From assembly GCA_031404455.1 (NCBI GenBank), contig JANNHP010000154.1, positions 1 through 16,389 on the forward strand: 16,389 nt of DNA, written 5' to 3'. The stretch comes from JANNHP01 sp031404455. GTDB taxonomy: Bacteria > Planctomycetota > JAJSAM01 > JAJVHW01. Shown here one piece after another: positions 13,400 through 16,389 of the stretch. The notes beneath the pieces were generated by a model that searched no databases, was not told the origin of the DNA, and saw only the letters and a program-made list of their open reading frames with translations. Each line of letters opens with the position of its first letter. Positions within the stretch are counted from its first letter, which is position 1. A program made the position numbers and the translations under genes.

Positions 13400-14995
13400 C
13401 TACGGCCTTGTCGGCATCTCGATGACGACGGGATCGGCTTGCGCCGTCCCATCGACCACGACCTCCGATCGGCCTGACAGGTCGAACCGCTCGCCATCGA
13501 CGCCCGCCGGAGAGATCGTCACAACGTATCGCCCGGTCGGCAGCCGAATCTCCTGCCGGGCATTCGGGTCTGCTCGGACGCTCGCGGCGAGGAATAACCA
13601 AGACGGCCATGATCGTTCCTGAATCAAGAGCTCCACGCTTCGGACTCCACGGTGGTCCGTCCGGATCGTGGCCGTGATTGCTGTCGTCCCGACGGAGAGC
13701 GCCGGCGCCACGTCGAGCACTCCGAGATCGACGCTCGCATCGTCGGTTGCGATCTCGAGTCGCACTACGACGGTCGAGCTCCCGATCGAGAAGTGCGCGT
13801 CGTACGAGCCCGCGGAGAGCCCGTCCGCCGCGAACTCGCCGTCACTGTCCATCCGCAGCGTCCAGAGACCCATCGTGTCCCGATTGGCGATCCCACGCCG
13901 CAACAGGAATACGCTCCCGATCCGCGGCGTCATCGATCCGTCTCCAAGACGCAGGCGACCGCGTATGTGGGCGCCCCCCTCGACCATCTCCACGTTCAGT
14001 TGTGAGCCGACCCCAGCATCGAGCGTGATCGAACGCCATTGCGGCACCAGTCCGGTCCCCGACACTTGCACGATCGCCGACCCCGGTTCGATGCCGCCGA
14101 ACTCGCGGACCCCAAGTTCACCCGCCGGGCCGGATTCCGGGTGACTGCGAACAAGTCCGCGGTCGGTGTACCTGAGCACGACCAGGGCACCCGCGACAGG
14201 TGCGCCGCCGGAGTTTCGGACGCGCACAGTGAGCGACGACGCCGGTTCGATCACGAAGTTCACGATCGCTCGCAACTTTGCGTCGAGGCCGACGTGCTGA
14301 GTGAGCAGCGGAAACGGCTGCGCAGATCTCGAACCCAGCTCCTCGATGACAACGTGATAGGGGCCCGAGTCTCGCACTCGGAAGTTGGCGAGCCCATCCG
14401 GTGATGTCGACCGTCGCGCGACGGTTTGGCGTTCCGACCCCAACTCTCGTTCCAAGCGGAGCAGCGCTTTCGACCCGACGCCGCGCGAGTCCGCTACGTG
14501 AACCTCCAGTTCAGCCTCAGCCTGCTCGCGGAACCGGTACACGCCCGGGAGCAACGAGTCTCGGGCGACTACTCCGTCGTAGCGAAGTATCCGTTCCGGG
14601 CTCAAGGAGGACCACGCGAGCATCTCATATTGGATTTCTTGCGAAACGAGCTCGGGCGCAAAGCGCCCCTCGGCGTCGAGATCGATGAAGACGGGAGGAC
14701 CGGAAGTCGACGGCACAAGGCAGATGACGTACCCATCGGTCGGAGCGGTGCCGGCTGCACGTCCTCGAAGCGGAGTGTTGTTCGAGTCGACGGCGGCCAG
14801 AACTCCAGCGCTTGCTGGTTCTGGTCGCTGCCTGCCGAGAAGTGGCTCGCGCGGCACTCGGGCGGTCGCCGAAGCGACCGCCCCGTCACGACGCGCGTCC
14901 TGGTGTACTGGTGGATCGTGCTTGCACGACAACCAAGCAGCGACGACTGCTCCGACCACGCCGGCCACCCAGATCCAAGGACGTGCGTTACTCAC
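13400..14995 (-). CDS. Envelope-anchored carboxypeptidase-regulatory-like beta-sandwich protein
   Basis: A 531-residue protein. Residues 7-23 (WIWVAGVVGAVVAAWLS) form a membrane helix ending at Cys24. The residues before it (WLS) make a poor lipobox, so a signal anchor is more likely than a lipoprotein. The rest is a string of Ig-like or carboxypeptidase-regulatory-like beta sandwiches. The clearest is SLTVRVRNSGGAPVAGALVV with AGELGVREFGGIEPGSAIVQ about 30 residues later; others begin near VIEPASS, HIRGRLRLGDG and LPTGRYVVTISPAG. Such domains bind or stiffen and have no catalytic residues. The start is GTG 14995, 12 bp after the glycine-rich gene's stop, with no good SD. The two are almost surely one transcription unit. 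Confidence 0.8.
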   Translation of the reverse strand: MSNARPWIWVAGVVGAVVAAWLSCKHDPPVHQDARRDGAVASATARVPREPLLGRQRPEPASAGVLAAVDSNNTPLRGRAAGTAPTDGYVICLVPSTSGPPVFIDLDAEGRFAPELVSQEIQYEMLAWSSLSPERILRYDGVVARDSLLPGVYRFREQAEAELEVHVADSRGVGSKALLRLERELGSERQTVARRSTSPDGLANFRVRDSGPYHVVIEELGSRSAQPFPLLTQHVGLDAKLRAIVNFVIEPASSLTVRVRNSGGAPVAGALVVLRYTDRGLVRSHPESGPAGELGVREFGGIEPGSAIVQVSGTGLVPQWRSITLDAGVGSQLNVEMVEGGAHIRGRLRLGDGSMTPRIGSVFLLRRGIANRDTMGLWTLRMDSDGEFAADGLSAGSYDAHFSIGSSTVVVRLEIATDDASVDLGVLDVAPALSVGTTAITATIRTDHRGVRSVELLIQERSWPSWLFLAASVRADPNARQEIRLPTGRYVVTISPAGVDGERFDLSGRSEVVVDGTAQADPVVIEMPTRP

Positions 14996-15007
14996 GTTGG
15001 GCTACCG

Positions 15008-16210
15008 CTAACCTGAGGCGCCAGGGTTACCGGGGACGCCGGGGTCCCCATTGCCCGAGCCGACGCCGCCCGCGCCCGGGTCGCCACCAGCTCCGCCCGG
15101 ACCACCGGGAGATCCGCCTTGACCGCCTGTGCCGCCATCGCCACCACGTCCACCCTGATGGCCAGGGGTATTGGGCATTGCCTTCCCCCCTACTCCGCCC
15201 TCGCCGCCCTTGCCGCCCGATCCCGCATGTCCGGCGGACCCATTTCCGCCCTTGCCGCCTTGGCCACCCTTGCCTCCGATGCCCGGCGGCTCGCCGGCGG
15301 CGCCAACTGCTCCCTTGCCGCCCTTGCCTCCGACACCGGCGTCGTCCGCCGCGTTCTGTGTACCTCCGGTTCCACCCTCGCCACCGGCACCTCCATTCGA
15401 CCCCGGACTTCCGGATTGGTCGGCAGGGATGCCACCCGTTCCGCCGGGGCCTCCGGTTCCCCCAGTGGTCTCACCAGATTGACCCGGCCCTCCATTGCCG
15501 CCGCGGCCACCTGTTCCTCCGGTAGGGGTGACGCCCGATGCGGGTGCGCCCGGCGGACCGCCAGCCCCTCCGTTGCCGCCGTTGCGCTGCGGAGAGCCGG
15601 TGCCGCCGCCGGTGTTGCCATCAGCGCCGCGCCCGCCGGCACCGCCGCCGTAGCCGGGACCACCCGAGCCCCCGGCGCCGCCCGTCCCGCCCGCGTTGCC
15701 ACCGCCTGCGGCACCGCCGACACCGCCCGTTCCGCCAAGACCGCCCGCGGAACTCCCGCCTGCGCCCCCCGTGCCTCCACTCGCTCCTCCCAACCCTCCG
15801 GTACCTCCCGCGATCCCACCGCCGGACGAACTGCCGCCTGCACCGCCGGTGCCGGCGCTCGGACCTCCAACCCCGCCGGTCCCGCCGGTCGGCCCTGAAC
15901 CCCCTGCTCCACCCGAACCACTCCCAGCGCCGACGCCACCGGTACCCCCGGTTCCGCTCGCTCCGCCCGTTCCCCCGGCTCCGCCGTCCGAATTCGAGCT
16001 CGGCCAAGCAGCTCCGCCGGTCCCTCCGGTGTCGTTCCCTGACGCGCCGCCGCCATCACCCCCTTCTGGAGTTTGTTCGGTGCCGGGATCACCCGGTGTC
16101 CCTTGCGTGGCGAACGCTGATGCACTCTGAACGAACCAGAGTCCCAAGCTCGCGATGGCGACTCCAGCGAGTCGCGACACGGATCTCGGTTCGATGAATC
16201 TCAACAGCAT
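15008..16210 (-). CDS. Exported glycine-rich GGX-repeat protein
   Basis: A 400-residue protein. GGAGGAGGG at 16214-16222 is a very strong SD before ATG 16210. Residues 1-35 are a signal peptide (basic start, hydrophobic SRLAGVAIASLGLWFV, then SASAFA). The mature chain is over half Gly, mostly with three-residue GGX periodicity, where X is Thr, Ala, Ser or Val in the first half and increasingly Lys, Glu, Asp, Arg or Gln from about residue 215 on. The ends look collagen-like (GTPGDPG; GDPGVPGNPGASG). It has no Cys, almost no aromatics and no visible sorting or anchor signal. Composition recalls PE_PGRS and myxobacterial Gly-rich proteins without homology being implied. GGX chains can form polyglycine-II helix bundles. 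A structural or adhesive surface role is inferred. Confidence 0.82.
   Translation of the reverse strand: MLLRFIEPRSVSRLAGVAIASLGLWFVQSASAFATQGTPGDPGTEQTPEGGDGGGASGNDTGGTGGAAWPSSNSDGGAGGTGGASGTGGTGGVGAGSGSGGAGGSGPTGGTGGVGGPSAGTGGAGGSSSGGGIAGGTGGLGGASGGTGGAGGSSAGGLGGTGGVGGAAGGGNAGGTGGAGGSGGPGYGGGAGGRGADGNTGGGTGSPQRNGGNGGAGGPPGAPASGVTPTGGTGGRGGNGGPGQSGETTGGTGGPGGTGGIPADQSGSPGSNGGAGGEGGTGGTQNAADDAGVGGKGGKGAVGAAGEPPGIGGKGGQGGKGGNGSAGHAGSGGKGGEGGVGGKAMPNTPGHQGGRGGDGGTGGQGGSPGGPGGAGGDPGAGGVGSGNGDPGVPGNPGASG
15030..16060 (-). repeat. GGX-coding low-complexity tract
   Basis: About 1 kb made of degenerate 9-bp (GGX GGX GGX) and 3-codon units on the minus strand, read as CCGCC-type repeats on the plus strand. 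Units diverge at third positions, so they are not a fresh expansion. The same bias creates long false frames rich in Pro, Arg or Ala on every other frame of this stretch. Confidence 0.85.
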
Positions 16211-16213
16211 GTT

Positions 16214-16222
16214 CCCTCCTCC
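16214..16222 (-). promoter_or_regulatory. Strong ribosome binding site of the glycine-rich gene
   Basis: GGAGGAGGG on the minus strand, 3 nt before ATG 16210 measured from its end and 7-8 nt from its GGAGG core. It is the strongest SD in the window and suggests high translation of the glycine-rich protein. Confidence 0.75.
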
Positions 16223-16281
16223 GAGTTATCGACAATGGATGCGCGGCGATTGCAGCTCGACCACTCATTAAGTGCGTGGCC

Positions 16282-16389
16282 GGGGGGGGGGGGGGGGGGG
16301 GGAGGCCCCAAACCGGGGCGATTTAAACCCCCCCGGACGGCCCCGGTGAATGCGCCCCAACCCCCCGACGATCGACAGTCCCGTATGCC
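16282..16389. other. Run of 21 G and low-complexity end sequence
   Basis: Positions 16282-16302 are 21 consecutive G, followed by homopolymer-rich sequence with several runs of 4-7 C or G and ATTTAAA. It looks unlike the rest of the window and is more likely a sequencing or assembly artefact at a contig end than real DNA. The promoter of the glycine-rich gene, expected here, therefore cannot be read reliably beyond about 16280. Confidence 0.6.

Noticed and set aside
13400..14995. Lipoprotein call for the beta-sandwich protein
   Set aside because: Cys24 follows the hydrophobic helix, but the preceding residues Trp-Leu-Ser do not make an acceptable lipobox. A membrane anchor is the safer call.
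15030..16060. CRISPR-like or minisatellite array
   Set aside because: The periodicity is three codons inside an open frame with diverged third positions. There are no fixed repeats with unique spacers.
15171..16197. Proline-rich and arginine-rich frames on the plus strand opposite the glycine-rich gene
   Set aside because: They are reverse complements of GGX codons (CCX). None has a signal peptide with an SD, while the minus frame has both.

Overview
This is a G+C-rich (roughly two thirds or more, by eye) chromosomal stretch from a diderm bacterium. lpxD implies lipid A. A proline tRNA, argS and a two-subunit 2-oxo-acid dehydrogenase E1 are chromosomal housekeeping genes. The long glycine-rich secreted protein, the HEAT- and TPR-like envelope proteins and the carboxypeptidase-regulatory-like beta-sandwich protein recall uncultured Planctomycetota or Myxococcota, but nothing here fixes the phylum.

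Layout. 1-262: tRNA-Pro(CGG) with encoded CCA, minus strand. 263-2280 (minus): a HAD-like hydrolase behind a membrane-anchored HEAT-repeat protein. 2321-3721 (plus): a secreted helical repeat protein, divergent from the HEAT gene across only 40 bp. 3728-4060 (minus): a DUF971/GBBH-N-like zinc protein. 4108-4551 (plus): a small conserved-looking protein of unknown function, whose 3' end overlaps by 95 bp a zinc-ribbon four-helix membrane protein (4457-5155, minus). 5156-5392: a 237-bp unit bounded by 24-bp inverted repeats. 5435-6463 (plus): lpxD. 6675-7330 (plus): a MazEF-type toxin-antitoxin pair with a readable promoter and operator repeats. 7410-11840 (minus): a tight operon pdhA-pdhB-argS-NUDIX, followed by a probable gene stump facing the toxin. 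11948-13355 (plus): a CDF metal transporter and an unknown protein. 13400-16210 (minus): a glycine-rich GGX-repeat exported protein followed by an anchored beta-sandwich protein. 16282-16389: a run of 21 G and low-complexity sequence that looks like an unreliable assembly end.

How it fits together. The housekeeping core is interleaved with an accessory toxin-antitoxin locus with broken-looking coding sequence on both sides. A TATTCT/TATTCC-like element recurs in intergenic DNA, oriented toward gene starts. Several genes lack a Shine-Dalgarno sequence and have a -10-like hexamer only 8-12 nt before the start codon, which suggests leaderless mRNAs beside conventional SD-led genes. The most distinctive accessory locus is the glycine-rich/beta-sandwich pair at the right end, whose function is unknown. 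I found no CRISPR array, prophage, transposase gene or rRNA.
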